The translations under genes and the position numbers were made by a program. A DNA stretch of 64,000 nt from Candidatus Goldiibacteriota bacterium HGW-Goldbacteria-1 (GTDB lineage: Bacteria > Oederibacteriota > PGYV01), in assembly GCA_002839855.1 (NCBI GenBank), contig PGYV01000015.1, forward strand, positions 30,882 to 94,881, in the 5' to 3' direction. Below the pieces are notes generated by a model that saw only the letters and a list, made by a program, of their open reading frames with translations, was not told the origin of the DNA and made no database searches. Of this stretch, positions 44,816 to 54,209 are shown one piece after another (within the stretch, counting starts at the first letter, position 1; every line of letters begins with the position of its first letter).

Positions 44816-46171
44816 ATGTCCAAAAATGCTATTTTGTATGCTGCAATTATTATTGCGGTTTTTTTATTTCCGGGGTGTTTTGGCGGGCAGCCGGAAGAAG
44901 AAGCCAGCATTGATATAAATATCAGCGAGGAAATTAAAGAGATGGAAGGGCTGCAGAAGCAGATTAAGACACAAAGCACACAGCTTCAGAAAATGCAGCG
45001 GGATTTAAAGACGAAAAAAGCATCCACTGCCGGCGCGAATTCCGCAGAGGTAAAAAAACTTGAAAAACAGATAGAAGTGCAGCAGCAGGAAATTATAGTT
45101 GCTTCAAAAAAAGTCACCACCGTTAAAGCTGAAAAAGGGAAATATGTCTGGTCCATGTTCAGGGGAGTCCCAAGCCATGATTTTTATACGGGATACAACA
45201 TACTTCCGCCGCTTGATTTTAAATGGAAATTCAAGGCCATATCGGGTTTTAAAGCGTCGCCTGTAATGGATGCGGAAAATATTTATGTTGGATGCATGGA
45301 TAATAATTTTTATGCAATTGAAAAAAGCACAGGCCAGGCAGTCTGGAAAACACCCTGTCAGGGCGGTATTTCATCTTCCGCGGCATTATACGGAACTACA
45401 CTATATTTTGGCACGGAGACCGGAATGTTCTATGCGCTTTCTGCTTCCACCGGAAAAGTAATCTGGAGCAAAAAGATAGGCCCAATTCAGGGTTCTTCGC
45501 CGGCGGTATTTTCGTCGGTGGTTTATGTGGGGTCAATGGATAACACCGTTTACGCTATGAACAGAACGACAGGCGAAATAATCTGGAAATACGCAACGCT
45601 TATGCCGGTTGTTTCTTCTCCTACGGTGGCGAACGGGCTTGTATACATTGGTTCAATTGACGCCAATATGTACGCACTTGATGTGGACAGCGGTAAAGTG
45701 GCGTGGCAGTATGCCACGGGCAAGGGAATTGCATCCACCGCAGTTGAAAGCGAAGGGGTGCTTTATTTTGGTTCGGATGATAAAAAAATATATTCCGTGG
45801 ATTCTTTAAGCGGCGCTGTTAAGTGGGCGTTTCAGGCGGAAGGCTGGATAACATCAGGCGTTATTAAAGAAGGCGTATTTTTTGCCGGGTCAAACGACAA
45901 AAATATTTACGCGTTAAATTCGTCAAACGGCAAACTGCTGTGGAAGACTGCTGTTGAAGGCAAGGTTTTAACCACGCCTTTGGCTGTTAATAATATACTT
46001 TACTTGGGCGCGGGGAAAGAAGTGCTTGCGCTTGATTCAAAGACAGGCGAAAAGAAATGGTCACAGAAATACGAATTTAATGTGGTGACGTCTCTTATCG
46101 GCGAAGACGGCATAATTTATTTTGGCGATTCCGACAGCTCTTTTTACGCGCTGGAATCTGTAGCTAAATAA
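44816..46171 (+). CDS. PQQ-type beta-propeller lipoprotein with coiled coil
   Basis: 451 residues. The signal ends in the lipobox FPGC (Cys21). A charged coiled coil follows (about 35-100, EEIKEMEGLQKQIKTQ), then seven or eight propeller repeats of the form VYVGSMDNTVYAMNRTTGEI with a Trp in each, as in BamB and PQQ-repeat proteins. No PQQ or catalytic site is evident, so it is likely a protein-binding scaffold in the periplasm. It begins the run of genes that contains the Hsp70 and GspE-like proteins. Confidence 0.85.
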   Translation: MSKNAILYAAIIIAVFLFPGCFGGQPEEEASIDINISEEIKEMEGLQKQIKTQSTQLQKMQRDLKTKKASTAGANSAEVKKLEKQIEVQQQEIIVASKKVTTVKAEKGKYVWSMFRGVPSHDFYTGYNILPPLDFKWKFKAISGFKASPVMDAENIYVGCMDNNFYAIEKSTGQAVWKTPCQGGISSSAALYGTTLYFGTETGMFYALSASTGKVIWSKKIGPIQGSSPAVFSSVVYVGSMDNTVYAMNRTTGEIIWKYATLMPVVSSPTVANGLVYIGSIDANMYALDVDSGKVAWQYATGKGIASTAVESEGVLYFGSDDKKIYSVDSLSGAVKWAFQAEGWITSGVIKEGVFFAGSNDKNIYALNSSNGKLLWKTAVEGKVLTTPLAVNNILYLGAGKEVLALDSKTGEKKWSQKYEFNVVTSLIGEDGIIYFGDSDSSFYALESVAK

Positions 46172-46190
46172 AAAACGAAAGAAGGCAAAA

Positions 46191-47642
46191 ATGGCATCAA
46201 GAAGAAAGGTGAGATTCAGTTTAAGCTACAAGATAAGCATACTTATTTTTTCCCTTATTCTTGTAACCCTCACCGCTATCGTCGGTTATTATATGACGAT
46301 GAACTGGAATGACAGTATAAATGAAATGAAAAACAGCGCTAAAAAAGCGGCAAAAACTTTAGGCGCGCTTTGGCCTGTGGCGCAGGGCCGGTCCGGAATA
46401 AACTGGGGCATTTATGAAAACTACATGAAACAGTTTGTGCAGATAGATAAAAATATTGTTTTTATGGCTATTATTGACGGCAAGGAAAACGTAAGGGCGG
46501 CTGCGATAAACGACCGGCTGATTAAAACTAAATTTTCAAAAATTAAACTTACCGAAGATAAAAAAGAAACAGTAAAAGCCCTTGCGGGAAATAAAATAGA
46601 TGATACGGTTAAGATTATAGGCAATATAAAAATAAAAGACAAAGACATAGGGCTTGCCACGCTTGTAATAAAGTTTTCCAAATATGGCACTTACAGGGCG
46701 CAGAACATGATGATTTTAAATACATCTATTCTGGCATTCTTTATACTGCTTGCCGGCGGTTTGGGCGCGTGGGGGCTTGCTAAGATTATTACAAGAAATT
46801 TTAATATAATAGCGGGCGGAATGAGAAAAGTGGCGGAAGGAAACCTTGATGTCTCTGTTGATGTGAAAACAAATGACGAAACCGGAGTCCTTGCCGATGA
46901 CTTTAACCGCATGATAGTTGAATTAAAAGAAAAGGTAAGGATAAAAGACGCGTTTGAAACAGTGGCTGACGGTTTGAAAGATATGGACAATCTGAAAAAA
47001 GCTTACGAGACTCTTACATATCAGGAAATGACGGATAAAATTACAAAAGGTTATTATCCGGTTTCGCAGACGGATGATAATAAAACGGTATTTGTGTTTG
47101 TGGACACTTCGGCGTTTGCGGGTTTTACCTATGAACTTATCAGCGAGGAACTTAAGGAAATAATAAAGAAATTTATAGAAAAGATATCATACACCGTACT
47201 GGAATATCAGGGTGCTGTTTTTAAAGTTACGGAAAAGTTTATACTAATCAGTTTTGGGTATCCGTTTAAACACAATGACGATTTAAAGCGCGCCCTTATT
47301 TCCACTGTAGAGATAAGAAAAGAACTTGTGAATATGGTAAAAAGCAAACTGACACTGGGTTATAATGTGGAAGATTTTGATATTAATTTTGTAATAACAA
47401 AGGGAAATATAACCGGTAATTTTGTAGACAGAAAATCCGTTGATGCTTTTAACGCGATTACTGATTACCTGAATTTTGCTTCGCGCTACGGCGAAAAGAA
47501 AAAGTTTAACACAAATATATACGCGTCAAAGCAGATTGCGGATGAAACTTTCGCGCTTGCAAATTATGAAAAAACAGACGATATAAGCATGAATGACGGC
47601 CGTGTGGCCGAACTGTTCAGGCTTAAGGGAACAAAGTTCTGA
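46191..47642 (+). CDS. HAMP sensor with a degenerate class III cyclase-like domain
   Basis: 483 residues. Helix 1 is at about 15-35, a periplasmic sensor follows to ~170, then helix 2 (LNTSILAFFILLAGGLGAWG) and a HAMP domain (about 195-250). The C-terminal ~180 residues follow the adenylate cyclase pattern: VFVFVDTSAF keeps the first metal Asp (D305), but the second metal position is Lys349 in GAVFKVTEKF where active enzymes have FIGD. GNITGNF and LNFASR retain other cyclase landmarks. By motif it should not be catalytically active and may bind a nucleotide or a partner instead. Confidence 0.72.
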   Translation: MASRRKVRFSLSYKISILIFSLILVTLTAIVGYYMTMNWNDSINEMKNSAKKAAKTLGALWPVAQGRSGINWGIYENYMKQFVQIDKNIVFMAIIDGKENVRAAAINDRLIKTKFSKIKLTEDKKETVKALAGNKIDDTVKIIGNIKIKDKDIGLATLVIKFSKYGTYRAQNMMILNTSILAFFILLAGGLGAWGLAKIITRNFNIIAGGMRKVAEGNLDVSVDVKTNDETGVLADDFNRMIVELKEKVRIKDAFETVADGLKDMDNLKKAYETLTYQEMTDKITKGYYPVSQTDDNKTVFVFVDTSAFAGFTYELISEELKEIIKKFIEKISYTVLEYQGAVFKVTEKFILISFGYPFKHNDDLKRALISTVEIRKELVNMVKSKLTLGYNVEDFDINFVITKGNITGNFVDRKSVDAFNAITDYLNFASRYGEKKKFNTNIYASKQIADETFALANYEKTDDISMNDGRVAELFRLKGTKF

Positions 47643-47654
47643 TAAAAGGAAAAG

Positions 47655-48221
47655 ATGGCAAATAAACTTAACTATTATGAACTGCTGGAAATTTATCCGG
47701 CGGCAACACAGGAAGAAATAGACGGCGCTTTCAGGATGATGCTGTACAAATACCATCCTGACCATAATCCGGACAGGCCGGACTGGGCTCATGAAAAGAC
47801 TTCAGAAGTGGTGGAAGCGTATAACATACTTTCCAACTCTTTAAAGCGTAAGATATATAATTTTATAATATTTGCTTCTTTAAAACAGGCGCCTGCTGAA
47901 AAAAAGTTTGGTATTTTTCAGGGTAATGACAAGAAAAAATTTGAAGAGGCCTGTGTAATTTTTAAAGAAGGCGCAGCATCATTTGATACAAATAAAAATA
48001 CCGCGCTGATTAAGTTTCAGCAGGCTTGTGCGGTATATAAATTAAGCGAAGGTTATTACAATATAGGGGTAATTTATACTGTAACCAACAAGCTTATTGA
48101 CGCCAAGAGGGCGTTTGAAGAGGCGATAAAACTGGACCCTGAAAATCAGCACTATAAAAGGGTTATTGATAAGCTTCAGGAACTGATGAGAGAAATTGAC
48201 AGGGTAAGAAAAGCGCAGTAA
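47655..48221 (+). CDS. J-domain protein with C-terminal TPR region
   Basis: 188 residues. An N-terminal J domain (about 6-70) has the essential HPD in YKYHPDHNPDRP near 34. There is no Gly/Phe linker, zinc domain or DnaJ C-terminal domain. The last ~90 residues contain TPR-like helices (EGYYNIGVIYTVTNKLIDAKRAFEEAIKLDP, cited as its start EGYYNIGVIYTV). J proteins stimulate Hsp70 ATPase, and the Hsp70 gene is 24 bases downstream. The TPR part would choose the client, so this is probably a dedicated co-chaperone and not general DnaJ. Confidence 0.87.
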   Translation: MANKLNYYELLEIYPAATQEEIDGAFRMMLYKYHPDHNPDRPDWAHEKTSEVVEAYNILSNSLKRKIYNFIIFASLKQAPAEKKFGIFQGNDKKKFEEACVIFKEGAASFDTNKNTALIKFQQACAVYKLSEGYYNIGVIYTVTNKLIDAKRAFEEAIKLDPENQHYKRVIDKLQELMREIDRVRKAQ

Positions 48222-48245
48222 GAAAACACGGGAAAGGGTGCTTAA

Positions 48246-49964
48246 GTGGCAAAAATTATCGGGATAGACCTTGGAACGACAAACTCTTGTATGGGTTTGA
48301 TGGAAGACAACAGGCTTTTGGTGATACCGAATGACGAAAATTTCAGAACAACCCCGTCGGTAGTGGCGTTCACCAAAGAAGGGCAGATACTTGTAGGCAA
48401 TGCCGCAAAAAGGCAGCAGGTAATGAACCCTGAAAATACTATTTTTTCAATTAAAAGGTTTATAGGCCGTAAATTTAATGACCCTACAGTTGCAAATGAT
48501 TTAAGGCTTATGCCATATAAACTTGTCCGCGCCGCAAACGGCGATGTATGGGTGGAAGTAATGGGAAGGACGTATTCGCCCCCGGAATTATCTGCAATGA
48601 TACTTATGAAGTTAAAAAAAGACGCTGAAAATTATCTTGGCGAAGCCGTGGATAAAGCGGTAGTTACTGTTCCGGCGCATTTTAATGATTCGCAGAGGCA
48701 GGCTACAAAAGACGCAGGCAAAATAGCCGGCCTGGAAATCGTAAGGATAATAAATGAACCCACTGCCGCGGCTTTGGCCAGCGGTTTTGACAGCAAGACA
48801 AAAATGAGAGTTGTAATTTATGACCTTGGCGGCGGAACTTTTGATGTATCCATACTGGAACTTGGGCAGGGAATTTTTAAGGTCTTATCCACAAGCGGCG
48901 ACACGCACCTTGGCGGCGATGACTTTGACCAGGCAATTATAGATCACCTTGTTGCGGAATTTTTAAAAAAAGAAGGAATTGACCTGAAAAATGACAGGGT
49001 TGCGCTTCAAAGGTTAAAAGATGCGGCGGAAAAAGCAAAGATAAACCTTTCCACGCTGGAATCCGTGGAAATAACGCTTCCATTTTTAGCAGCTACAAAT
49101 GACGGGCCAAAGCATCTTCAGACAGTTCTTTCAAGGCCCACGCTGGAAGCAATAACGAAAATAATAGCCGAAAAAACAGCCGGCCCATGTGAAATGGCGC
49201 TTAATGACGCGGGGATGAGGGCAAGCGATATAGATGAAGTGGTCCTTGTAGGCGGGCAGACAAAGATGCCCCTTGTACGTGAAGTGGTAAAAAGAATTTT
49301 CAGAAAAGACCCTTTTTCCGGCGTAAATCCGGACGAAGCGGTTGCGTCAGGCGCTTCAAAACAGGCGTCTGTTTTAAAGGGTGATATCAGGGACATATTG
49401 CTGCTTGATGTTACCGCGTTTTCGCTTGGTATTAAAACAGAAGGCGGTATCTTTTCAAAAATAGTTGAAAAAAACAGTTCCATACCGCTTAGAAAAACAG
49501 AGGTATATACCACTACGCAGGAAAATCAGTCTTTTGTAAGGATAGAAGTTTTCCAGGGTGAAAAACCAATGGCTTCTGATAATAAGATGATTGGTACTTT
49601 TGACCTTGTGGGAATTCCTCCCGGGCCTAAAGGTTCGGCAAAAATAGATGTTATTTTTGACATTGACGCGAACGGAATCATAAGGGTTTCCGCTAAAGAC
49701 CAGTCTACCGGAAAAGAGCAGGCGATAAAAATAACGGCGGACAGCGGGCTTTCAAAATCGGAACTTGAAAATAAAACCAGGGAAATTGGCGCTGAATTTG
49801 CAAAGAAAATCTCTAAAGGCGAGAAGATTCAGGCGAAACAGGATTACAAAGAAGTTCCCGCGCAGGATGGCGAAGGCGGCGGTTTAGCGTCTGCGACCGA
49901 AGAAGAAAGCGAATCAAAAAAGAAAAAATCAATTTTTGACATATTCAAGAAAAAAGAGGGGTAA
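48246..49964 (+). CDS. Hsp70 (DnaK-like) with shortened lid
   Basis: 572 residues, about 60 fewer than usual DnaK. The ATPase domain is complete ([13 protein letters not shown] at the start; [33 protein letters not shown]). The interdomain linker LLLDVT is near 392, and the substrate-binding beta sandwich follows. The helical lid is reduced to one partial helix, ending in a charged tail [19 protein letters not shown]. The start is GTG. No grpE is near. Together with the J-TPR gene it looks like a specialised pair serving the neighbouring membrane or GspE-like proteins. Confidence 0.9.
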   Translation: MAKIIGIDLGTTNSCMGLMEDNRLLVIPNDENFRTTPSVVAFTKEGQILVGNAAKRQQVMNPENTIFSIKRFIGRKFNDPTVANDLRLMPYKLVRAANGDVWVEVMGRTYSPPELSAMILMKLKKDAENYLGEAVDKAVVTVPAHFNDSQRQATKDAGKIAGLEIVRIINEPTAAALASGFDSKTKMRVVIYDLGGGTFDVSILELGQGIFKVLSTSGDTHLGGDDFDQAIIDHLVAEFLKKEGIDLKNDRVALQRLKDAAEKAKINLSTLESVEITLPFLAATNDGPKHLQTVLSRPTLEAITKIIAEKTAGPCEMALNDAGMRASDIDEVVLVGGQTKMPLVREVVKRIFRKDPFSGVNPDEAVASGASKQASVLKGDIRDILLLDVTAFSLGIKTEGGIFSKIVEKNSSIPLRKTEVYTTTQENQSFVRIEVFQGEKPMASDNKMIGTFDLVGIPPGPKGSAKIDVIFDIDANGIIRVSAKDQSTGKEQAIKITADSGLSKSELENKTREIGAEFAKKISKGEKIQAKQDYKEVPAQDGEGGGLASATEEESESKKKKSIFDIFKKKEG

Positions 49965-49967
49965 ACA

Positions 49968-51872
49968 ATGAGCAAACCCAAAAAGAACATGCTTATCGGT
50001 GAAATGCTGGTAGACGAAGGCATCATAACAAAAGAACAGTTAAAAGACGGCCTTGAAGAACAGAGGCGCACAGGAGAAAAAATAGGGGAGATACTTGTAA
50101 GAATGGGGTATCTTTCAAAAGAAATTTTGTGGACTTTTCTTGGATATCAGATGGGAGTCCCGTTTGTTAACCTTGATGAAGTAACCGACATTAAGCAGGA
50201 TATTTTAAAACTTCTTCCCGAACAGCTTATGAGAAATGAAAAACTTATACCCGTTACAAGGCATGGCAGGGTAATTACCGTTGCTATGGCGGAACCAATG
50301 AACTTTCTTGTGATAGATGATTTAAAAGCAACAACAAAAAGTGAAATTGACGTAAGGCTGGCACCATCTGAAGAGATTTTAAAACAGATAAATAAATATT
50401 TTGGATATAAGGCGGAAGAAACCGGCGCGGTGGCAAAAGCAAGCGTTGAAGACCTTGATGATATTTTATCCGCGCCAATGGGAAATTCTTCCAGGCAGGA
50501 ATCTTCGGGTATGAAGATTCAAAGGTCTATTTATGGAGAGCAGCCTCCTCCTCCGGCGCCTTCGCAGCCGGCTGCTGCGCCCGCGCAACAATACGCGCCT
50601 CCGCAGCCGCAGTATTCTCCGGCTCCGCCTCCTCCGCCGCAGCAGTACGCACCTCCGCAGCCGCAGTACACACCGCCGCCGCCACAGGTTCAGACAGCAC
50701 CTAATATGGCACAGGCAGTTGTATCGCAGGATACGCCGGTTAACGTGTTTTTAACCACGCTGCTTTCAACCGGGTATGACGCCGGCGCCACGGATATTCA
50801 TATAGAGCCGCTTGCCGATAAATGCCGGATAAGAAGAAGGATAGACGGCACCTTATACGAAGTGGAATCGCCGCCGCGCACCCTTTATAACGGACTTTTA
50901 AATAAAATAAAAGAACTGGCGCAGATGAATCAGGCGGAAAAATCCGCGCCGCAGGAAAGCAAACTTAAAATCCGCGTGGGCGGCAAAGAAATTAATATGG
51001 CGGTATATACATTCCCCACTTTGTTTGGTGAAAAGATAGTCCTTAAAATAATGAGGACAGATGCAGCAGTTTTAACCCTTGACCAGAGCGGAATGGAAGA
51101 CGACATGGTGGAAACATACAGAAGGTTTATTAAAAAGCCGCACGGGCTTATAATCCTGTCAGGCCCCACAAACAGCGGAAAAGAAACCACAATGCATTCC
51201 ACCCTTGTGGAAATGAACAGGCCGGATATCAATATTTTCTCCATAGATGACACAAGCACCGGCTATGTGGTGCCGGGGGTAAATCAGACTAAAGTCAGCA
51301 GAAAAAATTACGGGCAGGTGCTTCATTATCTTGCGGAACAGGACTGTGATGTAATAACAATAGGGGATATATCCAATAAAGAAACGGCAGAAGCTGTCTT
51401 TGATATAATTGCCAGCGGGCATCTTTTAATCTCGCGCCTTCGCGCGTCTGACCCTTATCAGGCGCTGCAGACAATAGTGAATTTTGGAATTGAACCGTAT
51501 ATAGTTTATTCAAATACAATTCTGGTTATGGCACAGCGCCTTGTAAGAAAGATATGTACAAGCTGCAGGCAGCCATATCAGGCAGCGCCGGATATTGTAA
51601 AAATGCTTGGCGGGGAAGAAAGCAAGTCGGTTACTTTATATAAAGGAAACGGGTGCGCAAGCTGCGCCCAGACCGGATATAAAGGAAGGACAGCCGTGTT
51701 TGAAGCCGTTGTCATGACCGATAAAATTAAAGACATGCTTATGGCCAAAGAGCCGCTTAAAAAGATAAAAGAAGAAAATGCCAAGACCGGATTAAAGACT
51801 CTTAAAGAAGCGGCATTATTGAAGCTGATAGAAGGCACCACGTCCCTTGAAGAGTACATGAAGATAAATTAG
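49968..51872 (+). CDS. GspE/PilB-like protein with degraded ATPase motifs
   Basis: 634 residues. An N-terminal MshEN domain (about 5-150; two copies of the pattern GEMLVDEGIITKEQL and GEILVRMGYLSKE) can bind c-di-GMP in relatives. A Pro/Gln/Tyr-rich linker spans ~185-240, then the secretion-ATPase core. Key residues are changed: Walker A is GPTNSGKETT with Glu406 after Lys405, where Thr or Ser is needed. The Asp-box reads SIDDTST rather than EDPVE. Walker B is GDISN (466-470) rather than GEIRD, and the His box is SRLRASD rather than STLHTND. The zinc cysteines (CTSC, CASC) remain. It is probably a non-motor regulator or scaffold. Confidence 0.85.
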   Translation: MSKPKKNMLIGEMLVDEGIITKEQLKDGLEEQRRTGEKIGEILVRMGYLSKEILWTFLGYQMGVPFVNLDEVTDIKQDILKLLPEQLMRNEKLIPVTRHGRVITVAMAEPMNFLVIDDLKATTKSEIDVRLAPSEEILKQINKYFGYKAEETGAVAKASVEDLDDILSAPMGNSSRQESSGMKIQRSIYGEQPPPPAPSQPAAAPAQQYAPPQPQYSPAPPPPPQQYAPPQPQYTPPPPQVQTAPNMAQAVVSQDTPVNVFLTTLLSTGYDAGATDIHIEPLADKCRIRRRIDGTLYEVESPPRTLYNGLLNKIKELAQMNQAEKSAPQESKLKIRVGGKEINMAVYTFPTLFGEKIVLKIMRTDAAVLTLDQSGMEDDMVETYRRFIKKPHGLIILSGPTNSGKETTMHSTLVEMNRPDINIFSIDDTSTGYVVPGVNQTKVSRKNYGQVLHYLAEQDCDVITIGDISNKETAEAVFDIIASGHLLISRLRASDPYQALQTIVNFGIEPYIVYSNTILVMAQRLVRKICTSCRQPYQAAPDIVKMLGGEESKSVTLYKGNGCASCAQTGYKGRTAVFEAVVMTDKIKDMLMAKEPLKKIKEENAKTGLKTLKEAALLKLIEGTTSLEEYMKIN

Positions 51873-51910
51873 TAAGATGTTAACTGAAAAAGTTATTAAT
51901 GACATTTAAC

Positions 51911-51940
51911 AGCCGCGGGTATTTGGCCCGCGGCTTTATA
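51911..51940 (+). terminator. hairpin after the GspE-like gene, likely terminator
   Basis: Arms AGCCGCGGG (51911-51919) and CCCGCGGCT (51927-51935) pair over nine bases around TATTTGG, followed by TTATAAAA. The T run is short, so termination may be partial. Confidence 0.65.
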
Positions 51941-51964
51941 AAAACAACAAACCCAGGGGTTCAT

Positions 51965-53728
51965 ATGAAAAAAAACATATTTTTAGTGGCAATCATATTT
52001 AGCGTAATAACCTGCGTAAATGCGGCTGACCTTAGAAACTTTACTGTTGTTATGCCGGCCGGTAATCCAACCGCGGGCGCGGAAATACCGCTTACTATTA
52101 CGGCAATAGGGACGGATAATCTGACAAAGGCGGATTATACGGGAAATGTGACTGTAACCGCATCAGTGGGTGATATCACGTTTGTTGAAACGGGCGCAGC
52201 AGCTTCAACTGCTTTTACGGCAGGAAAATGGATGGGAAAAGTGAAGATCCTTGGCGCTGATCCCGCGCTTTTAATGACGTTTACAGATGTATCAGGTGCT
52301 ACGGGCACCGCGACAAAGCTGGTAAATCCGGGGCCTTATTCAAAACTGCTTGTTCTTACTCAGGGGCAGGAATACGCGCCGGGTACGGCTTTAGGTTCTT
52401 CAGGAATACCTGAAACCCTTATGACATACCGTGAATTTTATGTGACGGTCACCGCTTGTGATGATTATTATAACAGGATAAATTCCGGTTATCCGTCAGC
52501 TGTATGGCTGCAGTCAAGCGGCGCTTTATATGAAAAATATTCAGTCACTCCAACCGCCACTGATTTTGCCGTAGCAGACATTCCCGGCACCACAATTTAC
52601 GCCATGACGCTGATGCCTAATCCCGATATCGGAGGGCTATTTGATATAAATGCCATGGATTATGCAAATTCCGTTTTTGGAATAAATCAAAGGACGTTTT
52701 CAACTTTAAATACGTATTTTATCTGGCCGGAAATAAACAACATCACATATACTGCGGCGGAAATTCCAGTATTTGCGGGAAGTTTTTTGACAGTAACAGT
52801 TAAAGCGTCAAATTATTCAAGGGAAGCGGAAAAAGGGATTCTGCCTGACTTTGATAAAGTAGTGTCAATTAAAGCTGTTGAATATGACAATCATTCGGCA
52901 TTTTTGCAAACTCTTTCGCCGGATAACGTGGTTGTAACGGCAGGGCAGGGGGATGCAATTGTTCAGTATCTGAAAATGGACAGGATAAAAATAATGCCGG
53001 ATTGTACTGATTATGATAACGGCACAGGCACTTATTATTATGTAACCAAGTCACCGTCTGATGTGGTGCAGGTATATGCGGCTGCACCGCAAAGTTTTTC
53101 GTTTACAGCGGATAAAGTGCAGATAAAACCCGATGAGACCGCGAATTTAAACGTGGCTGTGTTTGATGCGTACATGAATCCTGTTTCAAGGACTGCTGTT
53201 TCGTTTGATATTCTTCCGGCAGGGACAGGAATTTTAAGCGTGACAGATACAATAACCGGTGATTATGATTATTCAATAAATGTAATGGGCGGAACGGCTT
53301 CGTCAGTTTATACTGCGCCGTTACTTGCACCTACAAATGTGACTATTACAGTTACAGTAGATGGAATAGCCGCATCGCAGTCAATTGTACTTGAATTTAT
53401 TTCCGCCACTTCCACGGCAGATAAACAGACGGTAAAGAACACGCCAAACCCGTTTAACCCGGATAAAGGCGGCACAAAGATAGGGTATTACCTTGAAGCG
53501 GACAGCAAGGTAACCTTTAAACTTTTTAATATGTTTGGCGGACTGGTATGGAGCAAGCAGGTGCAGAAAGGCGAAGGTTTAGGTTTAAAAGGCCCCCGCG
53601 AATTATTATATGAAGGCCGGACCGACGGCGGGTTTAAGATAGGGGTAGGGCTGTATGTGCTTAAAATTTATGTTGAAAACGACAGTGAAAAATATGTACT
53701 GGAAAGAAAGATAGCTGTTAAAAAATAA
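51965..53728 (+). CDS. secreted Ig-like repeat protein with C-terminal FlgD-type domain
   Basis: 587 residues from the ATG at 51965, giving a signal peptide (VITCVNAADL); a longer frame from 51899 crosses the hairpin. The body consists of beta-sandwich segments (PAGNPTAGAEIPLTITAIG; DETANLNVAVFDAYMNPVS) like invasin or Big-type domains. The C-terminal ~90 residues begin NTPNPFNPDKGGTKIGYYL and end YVLKIYVENDSEKYVLER, the FlgD Ig-like module often found at the ends of surface proteins in such bacteria. It is likely exported to the cell surface. No enzyme motif was seen. Confidence 0.75.
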   Translation: MKKNIFLVAIIFSVITCVNAADLRNFTVVMPAGNPTAGAEIPLTITAIGTDNLTKADYTGNVTVTASVGDITFVETGAAASTAFTAGKWMGKVKILGADPALLMTFTDVSGATGTATKLVNPGPYSKLLVLTQGQEYAPGTALGSSGIPETLMTYREFYVTVTACDDYYNRINSGYPSAVWLQSSGALYEKYSVTPTATDFAVADIPGTTIYAMTLMPNPDIGGLFDINAMDYANSVFGINQRTFSTLNTYFIWPEINNITYTAAEIPVFAGSFLTVTVKASNYSREAEKGILPDFDKVVSIKAVEYDNHSAFLQTLSPDNVVVTAGQGDAIVQYLKMDRIKIMPDCTDYDNGTGTYYYVTKSPSDVVQVYAAAPQSFSFTADKVQIKPDETANLNVAVFDAYMNPVSRTAVSFDILPAGTGILSVTDTITGDYDYSINVMGGTASSVYTAPLLAPTNVTITVTVDGIAASQSIVLEFISATSTADKQTVKNTPNPFNPDKGGTKIGYYLEADSKVTFKLFNMFGGLVWSKQVQKGEGLGLKGPRELLYEGRTDGGFKIGVGLYVLKIYVENDSEKYVLERKIAVKK

Positions 53729-53755
53729 ATTTTTTACTTTGTTTTGTATTTACTC

Positions 53756-54057
53756 GTAGAGACGCAATATATTGCGTCTCGTTCTTGTATTATATTTTAG
53801 TATTGGTAGGCGCACCCTTTAGGGTGCGGTTGTTGAACTAAAAGTTAATATTCAGAGGCGCAATAAATTGCGCCTCTTTTTTTTTAGTATTTAAATACCT
53901 GGTAGACGCGGGTCTTCAGCCCGCGCGTCTTTGATTTGTTTTGTGTTGTTATTTTTGTCTTGGTAGGCGCACCTTTTAAGGTGCGGCAGTTTTTTTTAAA
54001 ACGGATGTTTAAATGTGTGAAAAATCAAAATCCCGCGGGCTGAAGACCCGCGTCTAC
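53756..54057. repeat. cluster of REP-type hairpins
   Basis: Six hairpins within 300 bases. They are a perfect 22-base palindrome at 53759-53780 preceded by GTAG; GTAG units at 53806-53832, 53902-53930 and 53963-53989; an inverted unit at 54032-54057 (ends CTAC); and an 11-pair stem at 53854-53877 followed by a T run, which could end transcription of the upstream gene. No gene lies here. Confidence 0.82.
53854..53887 (+). terminator. strong hairpin with T run, probable terminator
   Basis: Arms AGAGGCGCAAT and ATTGCGCCTCT around AA, followed by TTTTTTTTT. It lies 126 bases after the stop of the Ig-like protein gene, inside the REP cluster. Confidence 0.7.
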
Positions 54058-54069
54058 CAAACCTAAACC

Positions 54070-54209
54070 AAGCCACCAAGCCGCCAAGCCGCCAAGCCGC
54101 CAAGCCGCCAAGCCACCAAGCCGCCAAGCCGCCAAGCCGCCAAGCCACCAAGCCACCAAGCCGCCAAGCCGCCAAGCCGCCAAGCCGCCAAGCCGCCAAG
54201 CCGCCAAGC
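54070..54209. repeat. 8-bp tandem repeat (about 17 copies)
   Basis: AAGCCGCC repeated with occasional AAGCCACC copies, adjoining an inverted REP unit. The period is 8 bases, so no single reading frame is maintained and the apparent Leu/Ala/Trp-rich frames on the other strand are artefacts. Related but degenerate AAGCCTCC and AAGCATCT units continue to about 54260. Confidence 0.9.

Noticed and set aside
49968-51872. Functional type IV pilus assembly ATPase PilB
   Set aside because: Walker A, Asp, Walker B and His boxes are all altered and no pilin, PilC or secretin genes are adjacent.
54070-54209. CRISPR-like array
   Set aside because: Units are only 8 bases and contiguous, with no unique spacers and no cas genes nearby.
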